From: Domibacillus robiginosus
GTDB taxonomy: Bacteria; Bacillota; Bacilli; Bacillales; Domibacillaceae
Assembly (NCBI RefSeq): GCF_000966195.1
Contig: NZ_LAHL01000044.1
Location: 1 to 39,988 of the forward strand
DNA: 39,988 nt
Direction of reading: 5' to 3'
How positions within the stretch are numbered: the stretch's first letter is position 1; the number at the start of each line of letters is the position of its first letter. The notes under the pieces were generated by a model. It worked only from the letters and a program-made list of their open reading frames with translations, made no database searches and had not been told where the DNA came from. Positions 32,316-39,988 of the stretch are shown here, piece by piece. The position numbers were made by a program, and so were the translations under genes.

Positions 32316-34031
32316 CTAGTGACCGAACTGAGCTTCATGCAAGCGCCGGTAATGGCCATTTTGCTCAAGCAGCTCATAATGGCTGCCCTGCTCTTCAATT
32401 CCGGACGGTGTAACCACGATGATTCGATCGGCATGCTTGATCGTAGCGAGCCGATGGGCGATGACAAGTGTTGTCCGGCCTACAGACAGTTCCGAAAGCG
32501 CCTGCTGGATCGCCATCTCCGTTTCTGTATCGAGAGCAGACGTTGCTTCATCTAAAATTAAAATCGGCGGGTTTTTCAGGAAAATGCGCGCAATGGCCAG
32601 GCGCTGCTTTTGTCCACCTGATAACTTTACACCGCGCTCGCCAATGACGGTCTCCAGCCCATCCGGCAAAGAAGCAATAAAGTCCTCCAGGCGCGCCCGC
32701 TTCAAAGCCGACAGAATGTCTTCGTCTGAAGCACCGAGATCACCATATAAAATATTTTCGCGAATCGTGCCGGAAAATAAAAACACATCCTGCTGAACAA
32801 TACCAATCTGCCGCCTCAAGGACGCGAGGGTCATTTTTCTTGTATCCAGCCCATCAATTGAAATAACCCCTTCCTGCGCATCATAAAAACGCGGCAGCAG
32901 GCTGCACATCGTCGTTTTGCCGGCTCCGGATGGTCCGACAAACGCGACTGTTTCCCCTGCCTTGATGGACAGGCTGATGTTTTGAAGCACCGGCTTTTTG
33001 CCTTCGTATCCGAATGTAACGTTACGGTAGTCAATGTTGCCGTATACAGCGCCTACTTCTATGGCATCCAGCGCATCGGCCACATCCGGCTCTGTTTCCA
33101 ATAATTCTACATATCGTTTAAAACCAGCGATGCCTTTCGGATAGCTTTCAATAATGGCATTAATTTTTTCAATCGGACGAAAGAAAATATTAGATAGAAG
33201 AATAAATCCGACAAATTCACCGTATGTAAGCTCGCCCTGCATAACAAAATATGTCCCACAAACGAGTACAAACAGCGTTATGACCCGCATCAGCATATAA
33301 CTGATCGACATATTCAGCGCCATAATTTTATAGGAAAAAAGCTTTGTCAGCCGAAATCTTTTATTGTTCTCTTCAAATTGCTTCTTTTCGTGCGATTCAT
33401 TCGCAAAAGCCTGTACAACGCGGATTCCGCCCATACTGTCTTCAATGCGCGCATTAAAATCGGCAATATCGCCAAAAAGCCGGTGAAAAGCGCCGGTCAT
33501 TTTTTTGTTAAAGAAAACAGCGAGCCAGAGCACAGCGGGTACAATAACAAATGTTAGCACTGCCAGCTTCCAGTTGATCGTCAGCATAATACCGAATGCA
33601 CCGGTCAGCGTCATCAGTGCAATAAACAAATCCTCCGGTCCGTGATGCGCCATTTCACCGATCTCCATCAAATCACTTGTCATTCTTGAAATAAGATGGC
33701 CTGTTTTCGTGTTATCAAAAAAACGAAATGACAGCTTTTGTACGTGAGCAAACAGTTTACTGCGCATATCGCTTTCAATGTTAATGCCAAGCATATGCCC
33801 CCAGTACGTGACGACATATTGAAGCCCGGCGTTGACAACATAAATAAGTAACAAGCCAAGACTTGCGGCTATAATTAAATTCCAATCTCCTCCGGGCAGA
33901 AGCGTATCAATAAAATAATTAACGACAAGCGGAAATGCGAGCTCTAAGAGACCCGCAAAGACCGCGCAAAAGAAGTCCAGAAAAAACAGCTTTTTATATG
34001 GACGGTAATATGAAAAAAATTGCTTGATCAC
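32316..34031 (-). CDS. ABC exporter, fused membrane and ATPase domains (multidrug/lipid type)
   Basis: The 571-residue half-transporter has six membrane helices in residues 1-310. The ATPase domain covers about 330-565, with Walker A GPSGAGKTT, signature LSGGQKQRLAIARIF, Walker B ILILDEATSALDTE and the switch His in IAHRLATI. It resembles MsbA/LmrA/YknU-type exporters that work as homodimers or heterodimers. No partner gene adjoins it, so a homodimer is likely. The substrate is unknown. The siderophore ATPase gene lies 26 bases upstream on the same strand, so cotranscription is possible. Confidence 0.93.
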   Translation of the reverse strand: MIKQFFSYYRPYKKLFFLDFFCAVFAGLLELAFPLVVNYFIDTLLPGGDWNLIIAASLGLLLIYVVNAGLQYVVTYWGHMLGINIESDMRSKLFAHVQKLSFRFFDNTKTGHLISRMTSDLMEIGEMAHHGPEDLFIALMTLTGAFGIMLTINWKLAVLTFVIVPAVLWLAVFFNKKMTGAFHRLFGDIADFNARIEDSMGGIRVVQAFANESHEKKQFEENNKRFRLTKLFSYKIMALNMSISYMLMRVITLFVLVCGTYFVMQGELTYGEFVGFILLSNIFFRPIEKINAIIESYPKGIAGFKRYVELLETEPDVADALDAIEVGAVYGNIDYRNVTFGYEGKKPVLQNISLSIKAGETVAFVGPSGAGKTTMCSLLPRFYDAQEGVISIDGLDTRKMTLASLRRQIGIVQQDVFLFSGTIRENILYGDLGASDEDILSALKRARLEDFIASLPDGLETVIGERGVKLSGGQKQRLAIARIFLKNPPILILDEATSALDTETEMAIQQALSELSVGRTTLVIAHRLATIKHADRIIVVTPSGIEEQGSHYELLEQNGHYRRLHEAQFGH

Positions 34032-34057
34032 ACAGTCACCTGCTTTATTAAATTCCT

Positions 34058-34873
34058 TTATCGGCTTCCTGCCAGCGCAAGCTCCGGTGCTTTCACCAGG
34101 TCATACGTTAAACAAACAGGCTTGCCGGAACGGGGGTCGCGAACGATTTCAGCATCGATTTGAAAAACAGAGCGTAAATTTTCTTTTGTCATCACTGCTT
34201 CTGGTGTTCCTTCACATACAATACTGCCTTTTCTCATTGCCACGAGGTAATCAGCAAACCGGGCAGCATGATTTAAATCATGAAGCACCATAACAATTGT
34301 CCGGCCTTCCTGTTCATTTAATTCCTGTAAAAGCTCCAGCACTTCCAGCTGGTGGGCCAAGTCCAAATAGGTCGTTGGTTCATCAAGTAAGATCAAATCT
34401 GTTTCCTGTGCAAGCGCCATTGCAATCCAAACACGCTGGCGCTGGCCGCCTGAAAGTGCGTCAATTTCCCGGTCGCGAAAATCTGCCGTGCCGGTAACAT
34501 CCATTGCCCAATTAATCACTTCTTTATCATGCGCATTTAATGTACCAAAGCCTTTTTGATGCGGGAAACGGCCATATGAAATTAATTCATAAACGGTTAA
34601 GCCCGCTGGTGCTTCCGGTGTTTGCGGCAAAATCGCCATTTGCTTGGCAATTTCTTTTGTAGACAAGCGTGCAATGTCAGCGCCGTTTAAATAAACTGAA
34701 CCACTTTTTTGATTTAAAAGGCGTGCCATTGTTTTGAGCAGTGTGGATTTTCCGCAGCCGTTCGGCCCAATAATCGTTGTTACCTTCCCTGCTGGAATAT
34801 CGACGGTTAAATTTTCGACGATCGTCGCAGCTCCATAGCCAATGTTTACTTGTTCCGCATGCAGCTTGCTCAT
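34058..34873 (-). CDS. Iron-siderophore ABC transporter ATPase (FecE/YusV type)
   Basis: The ATG at 34873 follows GAGGTGG. The 271-residue ATPase has Walker A GPNGCGKSTLLKTMARL, LPQTPEAPAGLTVYELISYG (the FecCD-type Q-loop), signature ALSGGQRQRVWIAMALA and Walker B LILLDEPTTYLDLAHQ. This set is typical of iron-siderophore importers such as YusV and FhuC. No permease or binding protein adjoins it, so it probably serves transporters encoded elsewhere, as B. subtilis YusV does. A Fur-box-like sequence lies upstream. Confidence 0.92.
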   Translation of the reverse strand: MSKLHAEQVNIGYGAATIVENLTVDIPAGKVTTIIGPNGCGKSTLLKTMARLLNQKSGSVYLNGADIARLSTKEIAKQMAILPQTPEAPAGLTVYELISYGRFPHQKGFGTLNAHDKEVINWAMDVTGTADFRDREIDALSGGQRQRVWIAMALAQETDLILLDEPTTYLDLAHQLEVLELLQELNEQEGRTIVMVLHDLNHAARFADYLVAMRKGSIVCEGTPEAVMTKENLRSVFQIDAEIVRDPRSGKPVCLTYDLVKAPELALAGSR

Positions 34874-34925
34874 TCTTTCCACCTCATTTACGTTTTTCAT
34901 CTAGCATCTATATCGAATGGTTGCA

Positions 34926-34944
34926 ATTGATAATCAGTTTCAAT
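34926..34944. promoter_or_regulatory. Fur-box-like operator
   Basis: The core TGATAATCAGTTTCA (34928-34942) matches the 15-base Bacillus Fur motif TGATAATNATTATCA at 13 positions when read on the minus strand (TGAAACTGATTATCA). It lies 55 bases before the siderophore ATPase start, an apt site for iron repression. Confidence 0.65.
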
Positions 34945-35059
34945 TAAAATTTATCATAAAATTGCCGCCACTGTCCAGACTTTCACGAAAAAAAGGCGAG
35001 AATACCGATAAAATAAAAAAGTGACATTTTTTATACTGCGGGTCTTACACTCGAGCTGT

Positions 35060-36655
35060 CTATGGCTTAATCCATTTTTCCAATAAAAGAGGAAGCTGTT
35101 CAAAAGCATGCTTTATATGGAGGCGTTCTGTCCGTTTGTGGGCATCTTTGCCGAACGGCCCGATATTTAAAACAGGTGCCTTAAGTCTGGCCATATCGGC
35201 AAACGGAATCGAATAGCCGTCCTGCCATACAGGTGTATTTTTTTTGAAGGCCTGCCAGCCTTCCCCTTCACCGCTTCCATTTACATAACTTAAATCACAA
35301 ATACCGTTAAAGTAGTGAACCCGCTCCATCGACAGCCCAAATTCTTTCTGGCCATATGTTTTCATGAACTCGACTGCTTCTTCTACAAGCGCCTCCCCGG
35401 ATGAATTAACAGCCGGATAAAAAGGAGGTGCAAACAACAAAATAATCGCTGGCGCCAGCTCCTGTGACTGAATAATTAACTTATCTGCAATTCGAAAAGA
35501 TTTTTCTCGGTCGTCCCATTCTTCTCTTCCATATACATCCGCTTTCATTTCTTCTATTGCTTCTTCTCCGAACTTATCAATTGAGTAGCGCAGCAATTCT
35601 TCAAAGCGGAGCACACGAATATGCCCCACCGGCTTCACACCCTGTGTTTGGCAGATATACTGATAGGCGGCATTGCACTCCTCAGCTGCTTCTTTTGCAA
35701 CTTGTTCAAATTTTCCCATTATATGCTCAGCTGTTTGCTTCATCGTAAATACATTATAAAGAGCTGATGATCGGTATGGTGTCTGCGTCGAGTATTCGAG
35801 GCGGAGGTCTTTTTGCTGAAGCGTAATTGGAAGCGGCGTTGTTTCGCCCAGCTCGGTTTCTTGAAACAGTGGATTCCACTCCATTTTCCGTGTTAAGAAT
35901 GACGCAATGTAAGGAGAGGTTAATCCATTAAATGGCTCGCCTGCATGAGTTTCACGCCCATAAAAAAGCGCACCGGGCATTATTTTGCCAATTGTGCCCG
36001 TGTATACCTTACATAGTGTATCACCCGGTTTCTGTGAAAAAACGGGCTCACTGTTTAAAAACATCTCATACTGGAGGCCAAACTCCTCTTGAATTTCCAA
36101 CAGCTTCGGTACGGCTGCTCGCATTCCTGCTGAATTCACTTCTTCATCTGGCACGGTTAACAGCAGTAAATTCACCGCCCATCCTTCAATGCTGGCTTTT
36201 TCAATAAGCTGCATATGCAAAGCCAGCCCCATTTTCATATCCATTGTTCCACGCCCGAATAAGTACTCACCGGATTTGAGATCGGTCAGCGCATCCTCCG
36301 GCAGATCGTTCGGACGCTCCAACCAATAAGACGTCAGCTCTTCCGGCTGCGTCGCAAGCGGCTCCAGCTCCCCGTATTCTTCAGTACTGACCGTATCGAA
36401 ATGACTGATCAAGCAGATTGTTTGTACTGCATCTGGATGTTTGTACAGCGCCGTTAAAAACTTCCGTCCTATATCAGCTGTGTGAAGAGACAAATGCTCG
36501 GGATGCCGCTGAAAATAATGGAGTCCGAGCAGCTTTGATTGAAGCTTCATTGGAAACTGCCGTTCATCTTCAGACAGTGTGATGCTTTTCCAGCTTACAA
36601 GCTCTCCCAGCAGCATGCGAAGTTTTTCTGGCGAATCCCAAAGACGCTTTTCCAT
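35060..36655 (-). CDS. rocB: M20-family peptidase-like arginine utilisation protein RocB
   Basis: The 531-residue protein resembles B. subtilis RocB along its length. Metal-ligand motifs of the M20 family are seen in order: LISHFDTVS, GRGTMDMKMGLAL and VPDEEVNSAG. Only members with a deacylase/peptidase role use these two-zinc sites; the reaction of RocB itself is not established, though it belongs to the arginine regulon. It lies 153 bases downstream of rocD on the same strand, beyond the rocD hairpin. No gene follows it before the siderophore genes. Confidence 0.9.
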   Translation of the reverse strand: MEKRLWDSPEKLRMLLGELVSWKSITLSEDERQFPMKLQSKLLGLHYFQRHPEHLSLHTADIGRKFLTALYKHPDAVQTICLISHFDTVSTEEYGELEPLATQPEELTSYWLERPNDLPEDALTDLKSGEYLFGRGTMDMKMGLALHMQLIEKASIEGWAVNLLLLTVPDEEVNSAGMRAAVPKLLEIQEEFGLQYEMFLNSEPVFSQKPGDTLCKVYTGTIGKIMPGALFYGRETHAGEPFNGLTSPYIASFLTRKMEWNPLFQETELGETTPLPITLQQKDLRLEYSTQTPYRSSALYNVFTMKQTAEHIMGKFEQVAKEAAEECNAAYQYICQTQGVKPVGHIRVLRFEELLRYSIDKFGEEAIEEMKADVYGREEWDDREKSFRIADKLIIQSQELAPAIILLFAPPFYPAVNSSGEALVEEAVEFMKTYGQKEFGLSMERVHYFNGICDLSYVNGSGEGEGWQAFKKNTPVWQDGYSIPFADMARLKAPVLNIGPFGKDAHKRTERLHIKHAFEQLPLLLEKWIKP

Positions 36656-36760
36656 ACCGATTCATCCCTTCCCAATAAAAGAATATCTCACTATTTTGGG
36701 CCATTCTTTTGTTTTTTTCAATTTTTCTGGCAGAAACACTGCCATACTCTTTACACTCAA

Positions 36761-36778
36761 TTTTTCTACAGTCTGAAG
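36761..36778 (-). repeat. Post-terminator motif, copy 2 (variant)
   Basis: On the minus strand CTTCAGACTGTAGAAAAA follows the rocD hairpin, differing from the copies at 24073-24090 and 39971-39988 at its first base and near its end. It takes the place where the U-tract would be. Confidence 0.65.
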
Positions 36779-36806
36779 CAGCCGATGGATTTATCCACCG
36801 GCTGCT
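36774..36806 (-). terminator. Hairpin after rocD
   Basis: GCAGCCGATGGA (36778-36789) pairs with TCCACCGGCTGC (36794-36805). In minus-strand RNA the stem lacks a downstream U-tract and is followed by the CTTCAGACTGTAG motif, so termination may be weak or use a different mechanism. Confidence 0.65.
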
Positions 36807-36808
36807 CA

Positions 36809-38011
36809 TTAAGCAAAAACCTTTTCAATTTTTTGTATCGCCCAATCAAGGTCTTTCCTGGAAATAATGAGCGGAGGTGCAAAACGGATAACCGTTTCAT
36901 GCGTTTCTTTACACAAAAGTCCTTCCTGCTTTAAACGTTCACAGTACGGACGAGCCGGTTCTGTCAGCTCCATCCCAATAAACAAGCCACGGCCGCGCAC
37001 TTCTTTAATGGACGAATGTGTAAGGTCAAAAAGCTTTTTCTTAAAATACGTGCCAAGCTTTAATGAACGCTCGGCAAGCTTTTCTTCCTGAATAACCTCC
37101 ATTGAAGCGATTGATACAGCACATGCAAGCGGATTGCCTCCAAAAGTAGATCCGTGTGATCCAGGGTTAAATACGCCTAACACCTCTTTATCCGCTGCTA
37201 CACAGGAAATCGGAAATACCCCGCCGCCCAGTGCTTTTCCGAGAATAAGCATATCTGGAACGACATCTTCCCACTCGCAGGCGAACAATTTTCCAGTACG
37301 GGCAAGGCCAGCTTGAATTTCATCGGCAATAAACAGCACGTTCTGCTTTTTGCACAGTGCTGCGGCTGCTCTCAGGAAGCCTTCCGGCGGAATGACGATC
37401 CCTGCTTCACCTTGAATTGGTTCAATTAAAAAGGCGGCTGTGTTCGGCGTAATAGCCGTCTGAAGCGCATTCATATCTCCATAAGGAATCAGCTTGATGC
37501 CAGGCAGCATCGGGCCGAAGCCACGCTTGTATTCGGCTTCAGAGGAAAGCGACACAGCGGTCATCGTCCGTCCATGAAAGTTACCGATGCAGGCAATTAT
37601 TTCAGCCTCGTTTTCCGGTACACCTTTTACATCATATGCCCAGCGGCGTGCTGCTTTCACTGCTGTTTCTACCGCTTCTGCTCCGGTGTTCATCGGCAGA
37701 GCCATATTTTTCCCTGTTAATTCGCAAATTTTTTTGTACCAGGGACCAAGCTGATCATTATGAAAAGCACGGGATGTAAGGGTAACCCGGTCTGCCTGTT
37801 CTTTCAGCGCCTGAATAATTTTCGGATGACGATGTCCCTGGTTCACAGCGGAATAAGCACTCAGCATATCCATATACCGATTTCCTTCTGGATCCCTTAC
37901 CCACACCCCCTCTGCTTCTGAAACAACAATTGGCAACGGATGATAGTTATGCGCACCAAATCGCTCCGTTTGTTCAATAATTTTTTTGGATGAGTTCGTT
38001 GGAGTTGTCAT
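36809..38011 (-). CDS. rocD: Ornithine aminotransferase RocD
   Basis: The 400-residue class-III PLP aminotransferase has [19 protein letters not shown], with the PLP-anchoring Asp, and the PLP lysine in [34 protein letters not shown] forms the phosphate-binding loop. It converts ornithine and 2-oxoglutarate to glutamate semialdehyde, feeding proline and glutamate, in the cytoplasm. AAAGGAGGAG precedes the ATG. In B. subtilis rocD is transcribed from a sigma-54 promoter by RocR; the activator gene here is a pseudogene and I find no clear -24/-12 element upstream. Confidence 0.96.
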   Translation of the reverse strand: MTTPTNSSKKIIEQTERFGAHNYHPLPIVVSEAEGVWVRDPEGNRYMDMLSAYSAVNQGHRHPKIIQALKEQADRVTLTSRAFHNDQLGPWYKKICELTGKNMALPMNTGAEAVETAVKAARRWAYDVKGVPENEAEIIACIGNFHGRTMTAVSLSSEAEYKRGFGPMLPGIKLIPYGDMNALQTAITPNTAAFLIEPIQGEAGIVIPPEGFLRAAAALCKKQNVLFIADEIQAGLARTGKLFACEWEDVVPDMLILGKALGGGVFPISCVAADKEVLGVFNPGSHGSTFGGNPLACAVSIASMEVIQEEKLAERSLKLGTYFKKKLFDLTHSSIKEVRGRGLFIGMELTEPARPYCERLKQEGLLCKETHETVIRFAPPLIISRKDLDWAIQKIEKVFA

Positions 38012-38163
38012 CTTTTTCTCCTCCTTTATCGATTAAACTTTCGAGATGGTTTTCGTTTGCATACGGCGAATCAGGGTCTTTAAAAATTGAGAGATTATTT
38101 TACAGATAACGAATTCTTTATCCTATAGTGAATGAAAGCAGCACATCTGAAACAGAGCACTCC

Positions 38164-38940
38164 ATGATGAAAGAAGTCAACTGCATTTTATCAATACCTT
38201 ATATGAATATACTATGGAACAAGTAGAGGTAGGAATCACGCAATTTATAAAGAAGGAAAAACAATGATCTGTAACCGAAAAGCACGCGAAATTAGAAAGG
38301 GGTATGCATAATGTATTGCACAAGAATGTACTTAATGTATGTTTCAACAGTACGCTCGCCGTATCCTCCAGCAGGGAGAAAAACCATTCATGTAAAACAA
38401 ACATACTTTAACAACAAAGGGACGGAAATTACGACCATTCATAATGCGCTTCCATCCCAAAAGAAAAACGAGCTCTGTGGTACAGTTAAAGCAGCAAAAG
38501 GTGTTACCAGGCTTGAACGTCTGGTGCGCAGCAGCGGATACATGCTCTGCCTTTAATAGCATTATCGGCAAAAGTGATGCTACAAAAGAGTTGATCGAGC
38601 TGTCCAGGCGGGCTGCCTGCACTTCTTCCTATGTAATTGTGGCCCAGGCAACAGATAAAGGAAAAGAATTGTTTGCGTAAAGCATCCATACCATTTCCGC
38701 CATAAATCAATGGCGAGTGACCAGTCCGCCCTGCAGCAAAGCTTATTTCATTCCTGTCTGGCGGTAGAGAGGAGCAACTCATTTAAAGAATCAACTGGAT
38801 GCTTTAAAATATCCTATATTGAGCACTTTCTGCATAAAAATGAGAAGAGTGTTTCCTGGACGGCTAAACAGCCGGGACCAAGCAGGTAAAGTCTTTAGTA
38901 CCGGATTAAAAAAGTTGTACTTTCTTCAAAAACTGAATAA
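38164..38940 (+). pseudogene. rocR: Decayed rocR (sigma-54-dependent activator of arginine catabolism)
   Basis: In shifting frames the plus strand encodes recognisable RocR pieces in order. There is LYEYTMEQVEVGI and NRKAREI from the sensor domain, then VKQTYFNNKGTEITTIHNAL and KGVTRLERLVRSS. The start of the AAA+ domain is FNSIIGKSDATKELIELSRR and TSSYVIV, with the Walker A region degraded to ATDKGKELFA. At the end, IEHFLHKNEKSVSWTAKQ, PGPSR, SL and YRIKKV match the Fis-type HTH, with stop codons where Gln is expected. Most of the AAA+ domain is missing, and there are several stops and frameshifts. Confidence 0.92.
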
Positions 38941-38957
38941 ATAAGTATAAATATTCA
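38934..38957. promoter_or_regulatory. Two overlapping ARG-box-like sites upstream of rocF
   Basis: TGAATAAATAAGTA (38934-38947) and AGTATAAATATTCA (38944-38957) match the AhrC/ArgR half-site pattern TGAATWWWWATTCA at 11 and 12 of 14 positions. They are offset by ten bases, about one turn. They lie 14 to 37 bases upstream of the proposed -35 of rocF, a place suited to activation by AhrC. Inference from consensus only. Confidence 0.5.
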
Positions 38958-38970
38958 AAAAAATGTGTAC

Positions 38971-38999
38971 TTGAACCATTTTGTTTTTATGTTTTTAAT
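38971..38999 (+). promoter_or_regulatory. Possible sigma-A promoter of rocF
   Basis: TTGAAC (38971-38976), 17-base spacer, TTTAAT (38994-38999). The start codon is 38 bases downstream of the -10 element. Confidence 0.5.
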
Positions 39000-39037
39000 A
39001 GAAGTGCAGGACATTTATGAGATAAAGGGGCGGTCAC

Positions 39038-39943
39038 ATGCAAAAGAAGCAAGTGTCGATCATAGGTGTACCAATGGATTTAGGGCAAACACGCCGGGGT
39101 GTCGATATGGGTCCAAGTGCGATTCGCTATGCAGGATTGATAGAACGGATCCGCTCACTTGGATATACAGTCCACGATGAAGGCGATATTAAAGTGGAAA
39201 TACAGGAACGGGCTATTCCAAAAGAAACAGCCCATTTAAAAAATTTAACAGCTGTTGCAGAGGCTAGTGAAGCGCTGGCAAAAAAAGTGGAAGCCACGGT
39301 TAGCCAGAGCCGCTTTCCACTTGTACTCGGCGGTGATCACAGCGTGGCGATTGGAACACTTGCAGGCATTGCAAAAAAACATCAAAACCTTGGCTTGATC
39401 TGGTATGATGCACACGGCGATTTAAACACAGCAGAAACCTCCCCCTCTGGCAATATCCACGGAATGCCGCTTGCTGTGAGCCTCGGTATCGGACACCGCT
39501 CCCTCACCAATATCGGCGGCTACTTTCCGAAAGTAAAACCGGAAAATGTGGTGATTATCGGCGCACGGGATTTGGATCATGGCGAGCGCGAGCTGATTAA
39601 AGAAAAAGGGATTAAAGTATATACGATGCATGAAATTGACCGTCTTGGCATGACAGCAGTGATGAAAGAAACGATTGAGTATCTTCGGGAACGTACGGAC
39701 TATGTTCACCTTTCATTGGATCTGGATGGACTCGATCCGACAGAAGCACCAGGAGTAGGGACGCCTGTTGCAGGTGGACTCAGCTACCGTGAAAGCCACC
39801 TGGCGATGGAAATGCTTGAGGAAGCGAACATCATTACGTCAGCGGAATTTGTGGAGGTCAACCCTATTTTAGATGAGAAAAATAAAACAGGCGATGCAGC
39901 GGTGGCGCTTATTGCTTCCCTGCTTGGTGAAAGACTACTTTAA
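39038..39943 (+). CDS. rocF: Arginase RocF
   Basis: The 301-residue ureohydrolase has the manganese-ligand motifs [20 protein letters not shown] and [14 protein letters not shown], and the substrate-loop Asn-Ile-His in GNIHGMPLA. It splits arginine into ornithine and urea. AAAGGGGCGG is the ribosome site. It is alone on the plus strand beyond the rocR fossil, in contrast to the rocDEF operon of B. subtilis; rocE is absent from this window. Confidence 0.97.
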   Translation: MQKKQVSIIGVPMDLGQTRRGVDMGPSAIRYAGLIERIRSLGYTVHDEGDIKVEIQERAIPKETAHLKNLTAVAEASEALAKKVEATVSQSRFPLVLGGDHSVAIGTLAGIAKKHQNLGLIWYDAHGDLNTAETSPSGNIHGMPLAVSLGIGHRSLTNIGGYFPKVKPENVVIIGARDLDHGERELIKEKGIKVYTMHEIDRLGMTAVMKETIEYLRERTDYVHLSLDLDGLDPTEAPGVGTPVAGGLSYRESHLAMEMLEEANIITSAEFVEVNPILDEKNKTGDAAVALIASLLGERLL

Positions 39944-39945
39944 AA

Positions 39946-39973
39946 AAATGCCGCACAGAGCTGTGCGGCATTT
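39946..39973 (+). terminator. Terminator of rocF
   Basis: AAATGCCGCACAG pairs with CTGTGCGGCATTT at 39946-39973, two bases after the stop codon. Only a short T-run follows, then the shared motif TTTCAGACTGTAGACAAA. Confidence 0.85.
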
Positions 39974-39988
39974 CAGACTGTAGACAAA
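39971..39988 (+). repeat. Post-terminator motif TTTCAGAYTGTAGACAAA, copy 3
   Basis: TTTCAGACTGTAGACAAA ends exactly at the window edge, so a longer conserved unit cannot be excluded. It differs from copy 1 by one base. Confidence 0.7.

Noticed and set aside
38012-38110. A possible -24/-12 sigma-54 promoter upstream of rocD
   Set aside because: No GG-N10-GC pair with the flanking consensus; only a loose ATGCAAAC half-site that recalls the RocR upstream element.
38311-38556. An apparently intact 81-codon reading frame beginning MYCTRMYLMYV
   Set aside because: It is one frame of the decayed rocR; its middle is homologous to the RocR sensor domain and its start has no relation to a gene start.
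1-39988. CRISPR arrays, phage genes, transposases, toxin-antitoxin pairs and tRNA genes
   Set aside because: I looked through the whole window on both strands and saw none; repeats are few, irregular and not array-like.

Overview
This window looks like a chromosomal segment from a Bacillaceae bacterium (low-to-moderate GC Firmicutes). The signs are strong GGAGG-type ribosome binding sites with frequent TTG/GTG starts, hairpin plus U-tract terminators, and gene families typical of Bacillus relatives (YhfK-like, YktC-like, DUF3219, RocB/D/F, an MhqR-type operator, S-layer-homology cell-wall hydrolase). The genus cannot be fixed from the sequence alone. It is mostly ordinary core and housekeeping DNA, with several decayed genes and one repeat-rich spacer.

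Layout. 1-505: the 5' end of a 16S rRNA gene reading out of the left edge, with three tandem promoters. 506-5957: an AbrB-type membrane protein divergent from a LysR regulator, then an SDR protein, an acyl-CoA thioesterase, a HAD phosphatase/inositol monophosphatase pair, and a wrecked aldo/keto reductase. 5958-11077: molybdenum cofactor genes (moeA-moaE-moaD-moaA, moeB-moaB, and moaC on the other strand). 11233-14639: an unusual chemoreceptor and an AraC-type regulator. 14745-17416: a nitrate/sulfonate/thiamine-precursor type ABC importer. 17562-18672: a GIY-YIG protein coupled to a zinc-finger/LuxR-HTH/DUF2087 regulator. 18940-24025: a sucrose PTS operon (scrR, scrA, scrB, scrK) with two perfect palindromic operators. 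24026-24918: a gene-free spacer holding repeat elements between two near-identical terminators. 24919-30162: an NlpC/P60-SLH hydrolase, a DUF202 gene broken by one stop codon, murB, an RpiR-type regulator, an NlpC/P60 homologue with all three catalytic positions replaced, a flavin reductase and a DoxX protein under two MhqR-like boxes. 30163-34873: an unassigned spacer, a hypothetical gene, rpiA, DUF3219, an ABC exporter and an iron-siderophore ABC ATPase with a Fur-like box. 35060-39943: arginine/ornithine catabolism (rocB, rocD, rocF) around the remains of the activator gene rocR.

How the genes work together. The Moco genes cover precursor Z formation (MoaA, MoaC), sulfur transfer (MoaD, MoaE, MoeB) and molybdenum insertion (MoaB, MoeA). 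The scr genes import sucrose as sucrose-6-phosphate, split it and phosphorylate the fructose. RocF makes ornithine from arginine and RocD converts ornithine to glutamate semialdehyde. Because rocR is a fossil here, this arginine pathway must be controlled differently from that of B. subtilis.

The best leads for new biology are the catalytically dead NlpC/P60 protein, the rocR decay with retained ARG-box-like sites, a recurring motif (TTTCAGAYTGTAGACAAA) placed directly after three terminator hairpins, the inverted repeat elements at 24.1-24.8 kb, a possible ATC start for murB, and a chemoreceptor with no N-terminal membrane segment. I see no CRISPR array, tRNA, phage or transposase gene.
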